From the NCBI RefSeq assembly GCF_902374955.1, contig NZ_CABKRX010000044.1:1-36685 (forward strand): a DNA stretch of 36,685 bases, written 5' to 3'. This DNA comes from Bacillus massilioanorexius (GTDB lineage Bacteria > Bacillota > Bacilli > Bacillales > DSM-1321). The position numbers and the translations under genes are program-made. Of the stretch, positions 16,214-24,548 are shown in pieces. The notes beneath the pieces are model-generated. The model made no database searches, was not told where the DNA came from, and saw nothing but the letters and a program-made list of their open reading frames with translations. Within the stretch, counting starts at the first letter, position 1. Each line of letters starts with the position of its first letter.

Positions 16214-16474
16214 TTATCTACTTTTTACAAGTAAGTTTACTGCTTCTTTCACTAAGGCTTCTGTATCCTTACCTTGTGATTCTGCATTCTGAACACATTC
16301 CACTAAATTCGAACTAACAACGACGCCAATAGTACGATCAATAGCTGATCTAGTCGCAGATAATTGCGTAATGACTTCTTTACAATCTTTATTTTCTTCC
16401 ATCATGCGTAAAATCCCTCTTAATTGTCCTTCTATACGCTTTACTCGATTTTTAATTTGTTTATCGTACTCCAT
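16214..16474 (-). CDS. cstR: CstR-type persulfide-sensing repressor (CsoR family)
   Basis: The protein is 86 residues and all helical (DUF156/CsoR family). Copper-sensing CsoR uses Cys-His-Cys; here Cys31 (NKDCKEV) and Cys60 (VECVQ) are kept, but the metal-binding His four residues before the second Cys is Asn56 (SSNLVEC). That pattern, with the same residue numbers as S. aureus CstR, marks a sensor of polysulfide or persulfide that crosslinks the two cysteines and releases DNA. Neighbouring sulfur-transfer genes and four ATACCC...GGGTAT-like sites support this. The frame extends to 16498, but AAAGGAGG lies nine bases before the ATG at 16474. It is the counterpart of B. subtilis YrkD and follows a rhodanese-like gene. 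Confidence 0.9.
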   Translation of the reverse strand: MEYDKQIKNRVKRIEGQLRGILRMMEENKDCKEVITQLSATRSAIDRTIGVVVSSNLVECVQNAESQGKDTEALVKEAVNLLVKSR

Positions 16475-16536
16475 AAATCCCATCCTCCTTTTATCCATTT
16501 AAAAAGGACAAAAGCCTTTCTAAATACTTCCTTTCA

Positions 16537-16881
16537 CTAACTACAAGAGCAATTACTCATCGTATATGAATCCACTGAAATCCCTTTTTTACGTAACAAG
16601 CGAATGCCCATGTTTTTTTCAATTCGATCGTTAACAATAATATGCACATTTTTACTTGGAATTTCATGATGATATCTTTGTAAATATGCAACAGGTATAC
16701 GAATTGCTTCCTCTAGGTGAGTCTTATCTGAATCATTGTAATCTCTTAAATCAACAATAACCTTAGATTGCTCAATTTGATCATTATTTATATGTTTACA
16801 CGGAACTCCAATAACTGGAACGTATCGTTTATATAACGAGACAAAGAAAACTAATAAGAAAAATACAATAATATATGTCAT
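16537..16881 (-). CDS. Membrane rhodanese-like protein lacking the catalytic Cys
   Basis: The protein is 114 residues. A membrane helix (residues 2-16) leads into a rhodanese-like fold with VIVDLRDYND and AIRIPVAYL. The active-site loop, normally C-x-x-G-x-R, reads VNDRIEKN and has no Cys. The only cysteines are Cys28 just after the helix and Cys111/Cys113 in the C-terminal SNCSCS. It therefore cannot act as a normal rhodanese; the C-terminal C-S-C could hold sulfur or a metal instead. It is the first gene after the perfect CstR operator and is 62 bp upstream of cstR, so the two should be co-expressed and induced together. Confidence 0.75.
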   Translation of the reverse strand: MTYIIVFFLLVFFVSLYKRYVPVIGVPCKHINNDQIEQSKVIVDLRDYNDSDKTHLEEAIRIPVAYLQRYHHEIPSKNVHIIVNDRIEKNMGIRLLRKKGISVDSYTMSNCSCS

Positions 16882-16923
16882 TATATCAGCCTCTATTCTA
16901 TTTAGGAATATAATAATGAGTTT

Positions 16924-16952
16924 ATATTATACCCTTAAGGGTATGATGTCAA
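16924..16952 (-). promoter_or_regulatory. Promoter of the rhodanese-like/cstR operon
   Basis: On the minus strand TTGACA is followed by TATAAT (15 bp) or TAATAT (17 bp). The perfect CstR palindrome fills the spacer. Confidence 0.65.
16929..16944. promoter_or_regulatory. Perfect CstR operator
   Basis: ATACCCTTAAGGGTAT is a perfect 16-bp palindrome within the promoter spacer of the operon that encodes the repressor, giving autoregulation. Confidence 0.82.
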
Positions 16953-17003
16953 ATAATTATTCTTCAATTTTACACTGCTTTATATTCTATAATTTTTCAT
17001 AGA

Positions 17004-17044
17004 AAAAGGTGTCCGTCAAAAGCTTAACTTTTGAGACACCTTTT
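17004..17044 (-). terminator. Terminator after glnP
   Basis: AAAAGGTGTC-CAAAAG pairs with CTTTTG-GACACCTTTT, followed by T-rich sequence on the minus strand. Confidence 0.8.
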
Positions 17045-17107
17045 ATACATTCTTTATCAATTTCTAACTCATTTGCTAAATCAAGCTTCCATTTAAATTG
17101 TAAACCA

Positions 17108-17758
17108 TTATGCTTTCTTTAATTCTAATCGGCGAGCAACTACTGATAATGCATAATTCACAACAAAATACATGGCAGCAATTAATAGGAAAATAGGAAT
17201 CGTATATTTTATAGATTGCGCATTAATAATTTGGGCATTATGGGTTAGCTCAGGAAGCGCAATAACAACTGCTAATGATGTATCTTTTAATAATGAAATA
17301 AACTGGCTTACAATTGGCGGAACCATCCGACGTAAAGCTTGAGGTAACACAATTAATCGAAGAGTTTGTATATATGTTAATCCAGAAGAACGTCCTGCCT
17401 CAATTTGACCTTTTTCAATGGAATTTAATCCACTTCGAATGACTTCTGAAAGCATAGCTGATTCAAATACTGTTAAAGCTGCAATCGCAGAAAGTGTAAT
17501 GCCTAAATTGATTCCTATTTCCGGTAAAGCGAAGTACGTAAAGAAAATGATTAATAATAGAGGTGAATTCCTAATGATCTCTACAATAAACGCAAATACC
17601 TGGGAAAGAACAGGAACCTTTGCATATCTTACAATAGCAATGATTCCACCTATTATAAAGCTCAAAACGATCGATATTACAGCAATCTTCAACGTAACGA
17701 ACAAACCTTCAAGTAAAAACATAATATGATCAGGAGTATATGCACCGACAAAATCCAT
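17108..17758 (-). CDS. glnP: Amino acid ABC transporter permease
   Basis: This 216-residue permease of the His/Glu/Gln family has about five membrane helices and the cytoplasmic EAA loop EAGRSSGLTYIQTLRLIVLP (about residues 141-160), which docks on the ATPase. It is the last gene of a four-gene operon in the order ATPase, binding protein, permease, permease, the order of B. subtilis glnQHMP. It should pair with the other permease as a heterodimer. The ribosome binding site is GAAAGGAG. The terminator follows 63 bp after the stop. Confidence 0.85.
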   Translation of the reverse strand: MDFVGAYTPDHIMFLLEGLFVTLKIAVISIVLSFIIGGIIAIVRYAKVPVLSQVFAFIVEIIRNSPLLLIIFFTYFALPEIGINLGITLSAIAALTVFESAMLSEVIRSGLNSIEKGQIEAGRSSGLTYIQTLRLIVLPQALRRMVPPIVSQFISLLKDTSLAVVIALPELTHNAQIINAQSIKYTIPIFLLIAAMYFVVNYALSVVARRLELKKA

Positions 17759-17773
17759 TTACGTTCACTCCTT

Positions 17774-18427
17774 TCAATTACTTTGCGCTAAGCGTTTCTC
17801 AAGGTATCGAACGCCAATGCTTAAAGGAATTGTAATAATTAAATAAAATATCGCTACAAAAATATATACATCGAATACAACAAAACTTCTTGCTGAAATT
17901 AAATCTCCATAATACATAAGATCTAAGCCGGCAATTACTCCTAAAATTGAGGAATTTTTTACGAGATTAATAAACTGATTTCCAAGCGGAGGAATAACAA
18001 TTTTGATAGCTTGTGGTAAAATAATCAATCTCATAGCTTGATAATAGGTCAATCCTGAAGAACGTGCAGCCTCCATTTGCCCTTTCGGAACTGAAAGAAT
18101 ACCAGCTCGAATCGCTTCTGCTATGAAAGCAGACGTATAAATCGATAGAGCAATTGTTCCTGCAATAAAACCATCAAATCGAATTCCTATAGTAGGTAAA
18201 CCAACAAATATAAAAAGAGCAACTATTAGTAATGGGATATTACGAAAAACTTCCACATATACAGTTCCTATGCCATTCAATATTTTAAGTGGAGATATTC
18301 TAAAAACAGCTACAATAGTTCCAATAATAAAGCTGCTAACTAAGCCTAGAAAGCTAGCAAAAAGTGTATACTTAAATCCTTCTAAATACATGTCTAGATT
18401 GTCAATAAGTATGGAAAAATCTAACAT
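17774..18427 (-). CDS. glnM: Amino acid ABC transporter permease
   Basis: This 217-residue permease is paralogous to the following gene, with the EAA loop EAARSSGLTYYQAMRLIILP (about residues 140-159). The frame is open to a GTG at 18436, but AAGGAG is placed eight bases before the ATG at 18427, and the upstream GTGs overlap it. It is 15 bp upstream of the second permease. A strong hairpin separates it from the binding-protein gene. Confidence 0.85.
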   Translation of the reverse strand: MLDFSILIDNLDMYLEGFKYTLFASFLGLVSSFIIGTIVAVFRISPLKILNGIGTVYVEVFRNIPLLIVALFIFVGLPTIGIRFDGFIAGTIALSIYTSAFIAEAIRAGILSVPKGQMEAARSSGLTYYQAMRLIILPQAIKIVIPPLGNQFINLVKNSSILGVIAGLDLMYYGDLISARSFVVFDVYIFVAIFYLIITIPLSIGVRYLEKRLAQSN

Positions 18428-18446
18428 TTTCACCACTCCTTAAAAC

Positions 18447-18480
18447 AATCAAGATGAGTAAAAGTATACTCATCTTGATT
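18447..18480 (-). promoter_or_regulatory. Intercistronic hairpin between glnH and glnM
   Basis: AATCAAGATGAGTA and TACTCATCTTGATT form a perfect 14-bp stem with a 6-base loop, followed by GTTTTA. Partial termination or 3'-end protection here would give more binding protein than permease, as is common in ABC importer operons. Confidence 0.7.
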
Positions 18481-18505
18481 TGAGGATTATGCACAAATTT
18501 AACCT

Positions 18506-19318
18506 TTATTTCATTTGAATCCATTTATTATAAATCTCATCATACTTACCACTGTCTTTTAAATCTTTAATAGTTTTATTAATAGCTTCTTGTAATTCTT
18601 TATTTCCTTTTTTAACCGCGATACCATAAGGCTCATCAGTAAATGGCTCACCTACAACTTCATAATTTGAATCTTCACTTGCCATTCCATAAAGAATTGA
18701 GTTATCGGTAGTTAAAGCATCTCCTTGACCTGCTTTTAATCCTGTAAATGCTTCTGCATAGTTTTCAAATTCTAAAACCTGAGCCTTAGGAGCATGCTCA
18801 CGAATATTAATTGCAGAAGTTGATCCTTTAACAGCAATTACTTTTGTACTGTCTTTGATATCTTCAATTCCTTTAATTTTGCTACCTTTTTTCACTAGTA
18901 AAGCTTGACCTGCTTCGAAATATACATCTGAGAAATCAACTTCTTTTTTACGTTCCTCAGTAATAGTCATTGTCGCAACGATAGCATCAATTTGACCGTT
19001 TTGTAGCATCGGAATACGAGTTTTTGATGTTACTTCTTTAAATTCAACTTTTGTTTCATCACCTAAAATACTTTTGGCAATTTCTTTTGCAATATCAATA
19101 TCAAAACCTTCAATTTCACCCGTACTTGGATTTTTTAAACCAAATAGTTTTGTGTCATTTTTAACCCCAAAAACAATTTTATCTGCTTTTTTAATTGCAT
19201 CTATACCTGTTGCGGCATTTTTGCCATCCTTCTCTTCCTTCGATCCACAGGCAGCCAATAGTACGAAAGCTAAAAGTGAAATAACTAATAATTTTAATAA
19301 ATGTTTAGTTTTCTTCAT
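18506..19318 (-). CDS. glnH: Polar amino acid-binding lipoprotein of ABC transporter
   Basis: This is a 270-residue solute-binding protein (family 3). A lipoprotein signal with lipobox LAAC (Cys24) anchors it to the outer face of the membrane. The mature part has the type II binding fold with GEIEGFDIDIAKEIAKSI and FKEVTSKTRIPMLQNGQIDA, including the Arg that contacts the ligand carboxylate. The repeated FGVKNDTKLFG and LFGLKNPSTGEIEGF features are also seen in glutamate/aspartate/glutamine binders. Glutamine is suggested by gene order only; aspartate or glutamate is possible. The ribosome binding site is AGAGGGGG. Confidence 0.85.
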   Translation of the reverse strand: MKKTKHLLKLLVISLLAFVLLAACGSKEEKDGKNAATGIDAIKKADKIVFGVKNDTKLFGLKNPSTGEIEGFDIDIAKEIAKSILGDETKVEFKEVTSKTRIPMLQNGQIDAIVATMTITEERKKEVDFSDVYFEAGQALLVKKGSKIKGIEDIKDSTKVIAVKGSTSAINIREHAPKAQVLEFENYAEAFTGLKAGQGDALTTDNSILYGMASEDSNYEVVGEPFTDEPYGIAVKKGNKELQEAINKTIKDLKDSGKYDEIYNKWIQMK

Positions 19319-19337
19319 GTAAATCCCCCTCTAAAAA

Positions 19338-20066
19338 TTAATGATTTAAAATACGGCTAAGGAATAATTTTGCCCTTTCCTCTTTAGGGTTTTCATAAAA
19401 CTCAGCCTGTGTTGATTCTTCCAAAATACGTCCCTGATCGATAAACACGATTCTATCGGCCACTTCTTTTGCAAAGCCCATTTCATGCGTTACGACTACC
19501 ATCGTCATCCCTTCATTGGCAAGGTTTTTCATTACATCTAAAACTTCTCCAATCATTTCTGGGTCTAATGCTGATGTTGGTTCATCGAACAGCATGATTT
19601 CTGGATGCATTGCTAATCCTCTTGCAATCGCTACACGTTGCTGTTGACCTCCAGATAATTGGGATGGATAGGAATTGGCTTTGTTTTGAATCCCTACTTT
19701 ATCTAAATAATAAAGTGCTGTTTTTTTCGCTTCTTCTTTCGATTGGCCTAGCACATTTATAGGAGCTAACATAATGTTTTCTAATACGGTTTTATGAGGA
19801 TATAGATGAAAATGTTGAAATACCATCCCTATATTTTTTCTAAGATGATTGATGTTTGTCTTTTTATCATTTACGACGGTACCATTAACCGTTAATAATC
19901 CATCTGATATGGTTTCAAGTTGATTAATACATCTTAGCATCGTACTTTTCCCCGACCCAGACGGGCCAATTATAACAACTACCTCACCCTTATTAATTGT
20001 GAGATTAATATCATTTAGCACTTGAAAGTCGCCATAAAATTTATTCACTTTTTCGAAAGTTATCAT
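19338..20066 (-). CDS. glnQ: Amino acid ABC transporter ATP-binding protein
   Basis: This 242-residue ATPase has Walker A GPSGSGKST (residues 34-42), the signature LSGGQQQR, Walker B IMLFDEPTSALDP and the switch His in VVVTHEMGFAKEVADR. It belongs to the polar amino acid importer family and powers the two permeases encoded downstream. It is the first gene of the operon. The start is preceded by TAGGAGG. No GlnR or TnrA site was recognised in the upstream 300 bp. Confidence 0.9.
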   Translation of the reverse strand: MITFEKVNKFYGDFQVLNDINLTINKGEVVVIIGPSGSGKSTMLRCINQLETISDGLLTVNGTVVNDKKTNINHLRKNIGMVFQHFHLYPHKTVLENIMLAPINVLGQSKEEAKKTALYYLDKVGIQNKANSYPSQLSGGQQQRVAIARGLAMHPEIMLFDEPTSALDPEMIGEVLDVMKNLANEGMTMVVVTHEMGFAKEVADRIVFIDQGRILEESTQAEFYENPKEERAKLFLSRILNH

Positions 20067-20542
20067 TGAAATCCTCCTAACATTTTAGTCGTATATTAAA
20101 CAAGAAAAATAGAATCATTTACTTGATTAACGCATTGAAGTTAAGTCATTTGCGGTGAATGTTGGTTTGTTTATATGTTTGCACAATAATGAAGTAGGCT
20201 TCTTTCTTTTTTAAGACCAAGAAAGAGGAAGTATAATAATATCACTTTATAAAATTATTACAAAAAATACACATTATTACATTTTAGATAAATAAAAAAA
20301 CTATCTAGTAAATGTTTTATAAATATAAAACGCTTACAATGACTTTTTTGAATAGTTTGATAGTTATTTAACTATAACCATTTTTATTGAATAATGCAAC
20401 AATTTTACAGAATTATTTTTCTAAATTATCAAAAAACTTTATACAATTATAATATTTTATACAAATTTATACTTTATAATCTATTTTCTCCAGCAATTTG
20501 TTAGTTTTATTTAACTATTATAGAGTTGGCATTTTTTATTCA
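20067..20542. other. AT-rich control region upstream of glnQ
   Basis: This stretch has no coding frame. It is extremely AT-rich and must hold the glnQ promoter, but I could not identify a single convincing -35/-10 pair. An imperfect hairpin (CTTCTTTCTT/AAGAAAGAGG) lies near 20199-20228. Confidence 0.35.
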
Positions 20543-20652
20543 AGAGGCTGTTTTCTAGAAGATTGTTGTTTTTAAATACGTTCAAGTGAATAAAATGAGC
20601 ATAAAAAGGTCAAGTGAACAGATGCAAGACTCCTACTACAACTAAGTGAACA
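20543..20652 (+). repeat. Degenerate repeat, copy 3
   Basis: It begins AAGAGGCTGTTTTCTAGAAG, ATTGTTGTTTTTAAATA, GTGAATAAAATGAGCATA and continues to AAGACTCCTACTAC. This is the same block order as the copy at 31030 but much shorter. It ends exactly where the similarity of the neighbouring RND pseudogene begins. Confidence 0.55.
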
Positions 20653-21226
20653 ACCTTAACGGAACACGAATGTTTGATAATTTAATTATTTCTTTAACTG
20701 TAGCAGCTTTTAGATTATGCTTCTTTCTCTTGTCCTCTTTATAAACAAGTTGAATTTCTTAGCTGATGACCAGACGTTCGTATCGATGACACCATCTAAC
20801 CCTTCCATGGCATGAACTACTTCATCTTCTAGAAGTAGAAGTTTTATTAATTCAAGAAGTTAAATTTGAACATTTGCTATAATTAATGACATAATAGGAA
20901 ATGCATTAAAGTTTACCTTATCAATTTTAGGCTCTTCAACAACTTCACTATCATAATTACTTCTTAACACATCTCTTAGCATCATTCATATTTTTTCTTT
21001 TCCATTTCATTTGGACAGATGAGGGAATTTTGATAAGAAGTAGATCATACATTCTTTACAATATTTAAAGTTCCACCACTTGCTGTAGAGAATTAGTTAC
21101 TTTTTCGTCCACTTGTTCTGAAACTCCACCAGGATAAACAGTCTTAGCACCGGAATACGGATGTCCGAGATACTTTCTAATTTCATTTTCAATCCGAAAA
21201 ATAATCCTGCCATATCAGTCATTCAA
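20653..21226 (-). pseudogene. RND efflux transporter (SwrC/AcrB-like), N-terminal remnant
   Basis: Reading the minus strand in shifting frames recovers consecutive pieces of the N-terminal third of a Gram-positive RND transporter: MAGLFFGLKMKLESISDIRI (21167-21226), TVYPGGVSEQVDEKVTNSLQ (21080-21140), FNAFPIMSLIIAN (20877-20915), LLEDEVVHAMEGLDGVID (20776-20833) and KEDKRKKHNLKAATVKEII then KLSNIRVPL (20654-20745). The order matches the porter domain of SwrC-like proteins. Several frameshifts and an internal deletion are needed, and the rest of the roughly 1000-residue protein is missing. Not functional. The break falls at the repeat copy at 20543-20652. Confidence 0.75.
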
Positions 21227-21580
21227 ATCCATAAAAAGAGTTCACATTCATTAAAAATTTCCATTTCTAAAAATCGTTAATAAAATAGCATTTTTTTAAT
21301 ACAATTTTAAATAACGACAATAAAATATCTCTTCCTCTTTTTTCACAAATAAACAAATCACTGACTGGTCATAACATCATAGGATATATATCATAGAAGG
21401 TATAATTTCAAAAATACTCAATACAAATATAATAGTTCTATGTACTTACAGAAATTCAATTTCTAAAAATGGTTATATTTTATTTTAAAATGTAACAGTT
21501 TATTGGTTCCTATTAGTGGTTATAAGGAGTATAATTTTTGATGTTAGTTTTTAAAAGAGCATTCCATTCTTTAAACATAA
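21227..21580. other. AT-rich gap upstream of asnO
   Basis: No gene is visible. A short direct repeat, TTTCTAAAAAT-GTTA, occurs near 21273-21288 and 21459-21474. Nothing else is recognised. Confidence 0.35.
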
Positions 21581-21609
21581 TTGACATTTTTGTTTTATCA
21601 ATATAATAA
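21581..21609 (+). promoter_or_regulatory. Predicted sigma-A promoter of asnO
   Basis: TTGACA is followed after 15 bp by TATAAT, or after 17 bp by TAATAA. It lies about 75 bp upstream of the asparagine synthetase start. Confidence 0.55.
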
Positions 21610-21681
21610 AATGACTTGGTTTATTCTATATTAGTAATACTAACAGAATTTTGATATTAAACATAAGGTTGGTGTCTTCAC

Positions 21682-23565
21682 ATGTGCGGATTTGTAGGAT
21701 GTATTCACGATAAAAAAAATCTTGATATAGAAAATAAATTAAAAGAAATGAACGAAATCATTACCCATAGAGGACCAGATGACGATGGTTTTTATTTTGA
21801 TGAACATGTTAGCTTTGGATTTCGAAGACTTAGTATCATAGGACTTGAAACTGGTCATCAACCACTTTCATATGAAAATGAGCGCTATTGGATTATTTTT
21901 AACGGAGAAATTTACAATTATATTGAATTAAAAAAAGAGCTTATTGAGCAAGGTTACACATTTGCTACTGAATCTGATACAGAGGTAATTATTGCCTTAT
22001 ATAGCTCAATTAAAGAAGAAGCTGTCAAAAAACTACGTGGTATGTTTGGCTTTTTAATTTGGGACAAGCAAGAAAAAATCTTGTTTGGTGCTAGAGATCC
22101 ATTTGGAATAAAGCCATTTTTCTATTATGAACAAGGTAATGCTACCTACTTTGCTTCTGAGAAGAAAAGTATTCTCTTAGCGATGGATGGCGACCTAGAT
22201 CATGATTCTTTACAGCACTACCTAAGTTTCCAATACGTTCCTGAACCAAATACAATGACAACACAAATTAAAAAACTAGCACCAGGACATTGTTTTACGC
22301 AAAAACCTGGACAAGCAATGGATATTCAATGCTATTGGAAACCAAATTTCAACATAAAAAACACTTCTGAAGATCAATTAACAAAAGAAATTCGCGATGT
22401 TTTACTGGATTCAGTTAATGTTCATATGCGTAGTGATGTTCCTGTCGGCTCATTCTTATCAGGCGGAATCGATTCTTCCATTATCGTTTCAATCGCCAAA
22501 CAATTTAATCCAAATATCAAAACTTTCTCTGTAGGATTTGAACGCGATGGTTTTAGTGAAATTAATGTTGCCGAAGAAACCGCCGCTGCACTTGGATTAG
22601 AAAATATAAGCTATGTAATTCCTCCTGAAGAGTTCATGAAGGAATTACCAAAAATTATTTGGCATATGGATGATCCTCTTGCTGATCCAGCTGCTGTTCC
22701 ATTATATTTTGTAGCCCGCGAAGCTAGAAAACATGTAACAGTTGTATTATCAGGAGAAGGGGCAGATGAATTATTTGGAGGATACAATATTTATCGAGAG
22801 CCTGAATCATTAAGCATGTTTAATAAAATTCCTGGACCTGTCAAAAATACGTTAAAGCTATTTAGTAGCATTCTACCTGACGGTGTAAAAGGAAAAAGCT
22901 TTATTGAACGTGGTGTAACACCAATGGAAGAGAGATACATTGGTAATGCTAAAATATTTGAAGAAAAAGATAAAAAACTTCTCCTAAAAGAATATACGCC
23001 AAACTTAGGCTACCAAACTGTAACAGCACCAATTTATCATGAATCAAAAGGCTATGACGCTGTTACAAAAATGCAACATTTAGATATCCACACTTGGTTG
23101 CGTGGTGACATTTTATTAAAAGCCGACAAAATGACGATGGCTAATTCGCTTGAGTTACGTGTACCATTCTTGGATAAAGAAGTATTTAATGTTGCAGCAA
23201 AAATCCATTCTAAGGATAAAATTGCTCATAATACAACGAAATACATCTTACGTAAAGCAGCAGAAGGTATTGTCCCAGATCATGTATTAAATCGAAAAAA
23301 ATTAGGATTCCCTGTACCTATTCGTCATTGGCTTAAAAACGAAATGCATGATTGGGCTGTAAATATTATTCAAACAAGCCAAACAGATGGCATTTTCAAT
23401 AAACAAGAGGTATTGAAATTACTTGAAGAGCATTGTGCAAATAAAAAAGATAACAGTCGAAAAATCTGGACTATACTTGTATTCATGATATGGCATCAAA
23501 TATATGTAGAACGTGTATATGATTTTGAAGAATTACAAGGTAAAGTACAAGCAGTAAGTAGATAA
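21682..23565 (+). CDS. asnO: Glutamine-hydrolysing asparagine synthetase, AsnO/AsnB type
   Basis: This 627-residue enzyme makes asparagine from aspartate, ATP and glutamine. Cys2 after the initiator Met is the glutaminase nucleophile (MCGFVGC); THRGPDDDGF, FRRLSIIGLE and FNGEIYNY complete the class II amidotransferase domain (about residues 1-200). The synthetase domain has the PP-loop SGGIDSS (about residues 260-266) and LSGEGADELFGGYNIYREP. Overall length and sequence fit B. subtilis AsnO, the sporulation-linked paralogue, better than AsnH, but AsnB is possible. The start is fixed by the need for Cys2. It is a single gene with its own promoter and terminator. Confidence 0.93.
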   Translation: MCGFVGCIHDKKNLDIENKLKEMNEIITHRGPDDDGFYFDEHVSFGFRRLSIIGLETGHQPLSYENERYWIIFNGEIYNYIELKKELIEQGYTFATESDTEVIIALYSSIKEEAVKKLRGMFGFLIWDKQEKILFGARDPFGIKPFFYYEQGNATYFASEKKSILLAMDGDLDHDSLQHYLSFQYVPEPNTMTTQIKKLAPGHCFTQKPGQAMDIQCYWKPNFNIKNTSEDQLTKEIRDVLLDSVNVHMRSDVPVGSFLSGGIDSSIIVSIAKQFNPNIKTFSVGFERDGFSEINVAEETAAALGLENISYVIPPEEFMKELPKIIWHMDDPLADPAAVPLYFVAREARKHVTVVLSGEGADELFGGYNIYREPESLSMFNKIPGPVKNTLKLFSSILPDGVKGKSFIERGVTPMEERYIGNAKIFEEKDKKLLLKEYTPNLGYQTVTAPIYHESKGYDAVTKMQHLDIHTWLRGDILLKADKMTMANSLELRVPFLDKEVFNVAAKIHSKDKIAHNTTKYILRKAAEGIVPDHVLNRKKLGFPVPIRHWLKNEMHDWAVNIIQTSQTDGIFNKQEVLKLLEEHCANKKDNSRKIWTILVFMIWHQIYVERVYDFEELQGKVQAVSR

Positions 23566-23632
23566 ATGGTTACAATCAACTATCTCTTATTAGAAAACCG
23601 CTAGATGCAAATAACAAATATTTTCTTTAACC

Positions 23633-23672
23633 AAAGAGTCCTCAAGCCAAATGCTTGAGGACTTTTATTTTT
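23633..23672 (+). terminator. Terminator after asnO
   Basis: GTCCTCAAGC and GCTTGAGGAC form a perfect 10-bp stem with a 5-base loop, followed by TTTTATTTTT. Confidence 0.92.
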
Positions 23673-23708
23673 GACTTCGACTGAATAATCTCACTTACTA
23701 TATAGCTC

Positions 23709-23731
23709 CCTTGTATTACTCTATCTACAAG
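23709..23731. other. Small inverted repeat
   Basis: CCCTTGTA and TACAAGGG form a perfect 8-bp stem. It has no T-run and lies in the gap between asnO and the TVP38 gene. Role unknown. Confidence 0.35.
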
Positions 23732-23942
23732 GGTCTTGCTTTGCCACTCATTTTTACTTTTAAATTAATAATTGTTCTATTTCACACAACATACCAAATG
23801 CATCTACCGACATAACCTTAAGAAATAATTAAGAATTGTATTCAGTCTTTCTTCATATCTGCTTGATAAAGTCATAGTAGGATAAAAAATTACCAAAATA
23901 GAAAAAGTGTAGATATCGAATACTAGAAGAAGGAGTACAAAA

Positions 23943-24536
23943 ATGTTACATGAACTTCAGCAATTCATTCATTTAGATATGTTCCAAACAATGATTCATA
24001 GCTATGAGAAGATTGGTCCTCTTTTTGCTGTATTCTTAACCTTTATAGAAGCATTTCTACCATTCCTACCTTTATCTGCTTTTATTATGGGAAACGCTGC
24101 TATTTTTGGGTTGTTTGGAGGCTTCATACTTTCGTATATAGGGTGCGTAGTTGGAGCATGGTCGTTATATGGTTTGTTTAGATTTTTTGGAAACAGAACC
24201 TTTATAAAAAAATATACCGAATGTCATAACGTTAAAAAATATACCGTTTGGTTAGAAAATAAAGGCCTATTAATTGTTGCTATATTATGCATGATTCCTG
24301 TATTTCCCAACTCAGTCATTACAATTGTTGCTGGCCTAAACAAAATGAACTTTAAACAATTTGCACTAGCATCTGCAATAGGGATATTTGGTTTAACATT
24401 TCTTTTTAGTGTAGTAGGTAATGATTTACTTACAATTATTAAAAATCCGATTAAAATCGCTGTTCTAGTCATTCTTTTTTTCTCTGTCAGTTTCGTAAGT
24501 AAGCTCTTTGAAAAGAGAACAATTTTAAAGGTTTGA
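23943..24536 (+). CDS. TVP38/TMEM64-family (DedA-like) membrane protein
   Basis: This 197-residue protein has about five membrane segments and the SNARE-associated/VTT domain. Key features are FIEAFLPFLPLSAFIMGNAA near residues 33-52, the glycine-rich stretch GLFGGFILSYIGCVVGAW, and a re-entrant-like MIPVFPNSVITIVAG near 120. DedA and TVP38 proteins have been linked to lipid scrambling (for example undecaprenyl phosphate recycling) and membrane homeostasis. The gene stands alone, with a strong ribosome binding site (GAAGGAG), and converges on the acyl-CoA dehydrogenase remnant. Confidence 0.82.
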   Translation: MLHELQQFIHLDMFQTMIHSYEKIGPLFAVFLTFIEAFLPFLPLSAFIMGNAAIFGLFGGFILSYIGCVVGAWSLYGLFRFFGNRTFIKKYTECHNVKKYTVWLENKGLLIVAILCMIPVFPNSVITIVAGLNKMNFKQFALASAIGIFGLTFLFSVVGNDLLTIIKNPIKIAVLVILFFSVSFVSKLFEKRTILKV

Positions 24537-24548
24537 TTCCTAAAACAA

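Noticed and set aside
16214..16474. Copper sensor CsoR
   Set aside because: The metal-binding His is replaced by Asn and no copper ATPase or chaperone is nearby; sulfur genes and operators point to CstR.
20398..20420. AATTTTACAGAATTA as a CodY box for glnQ
   Set aside because: Partial match only, in a region where such AT-rich matches are expected by chance, and over 300 bp from the gene.
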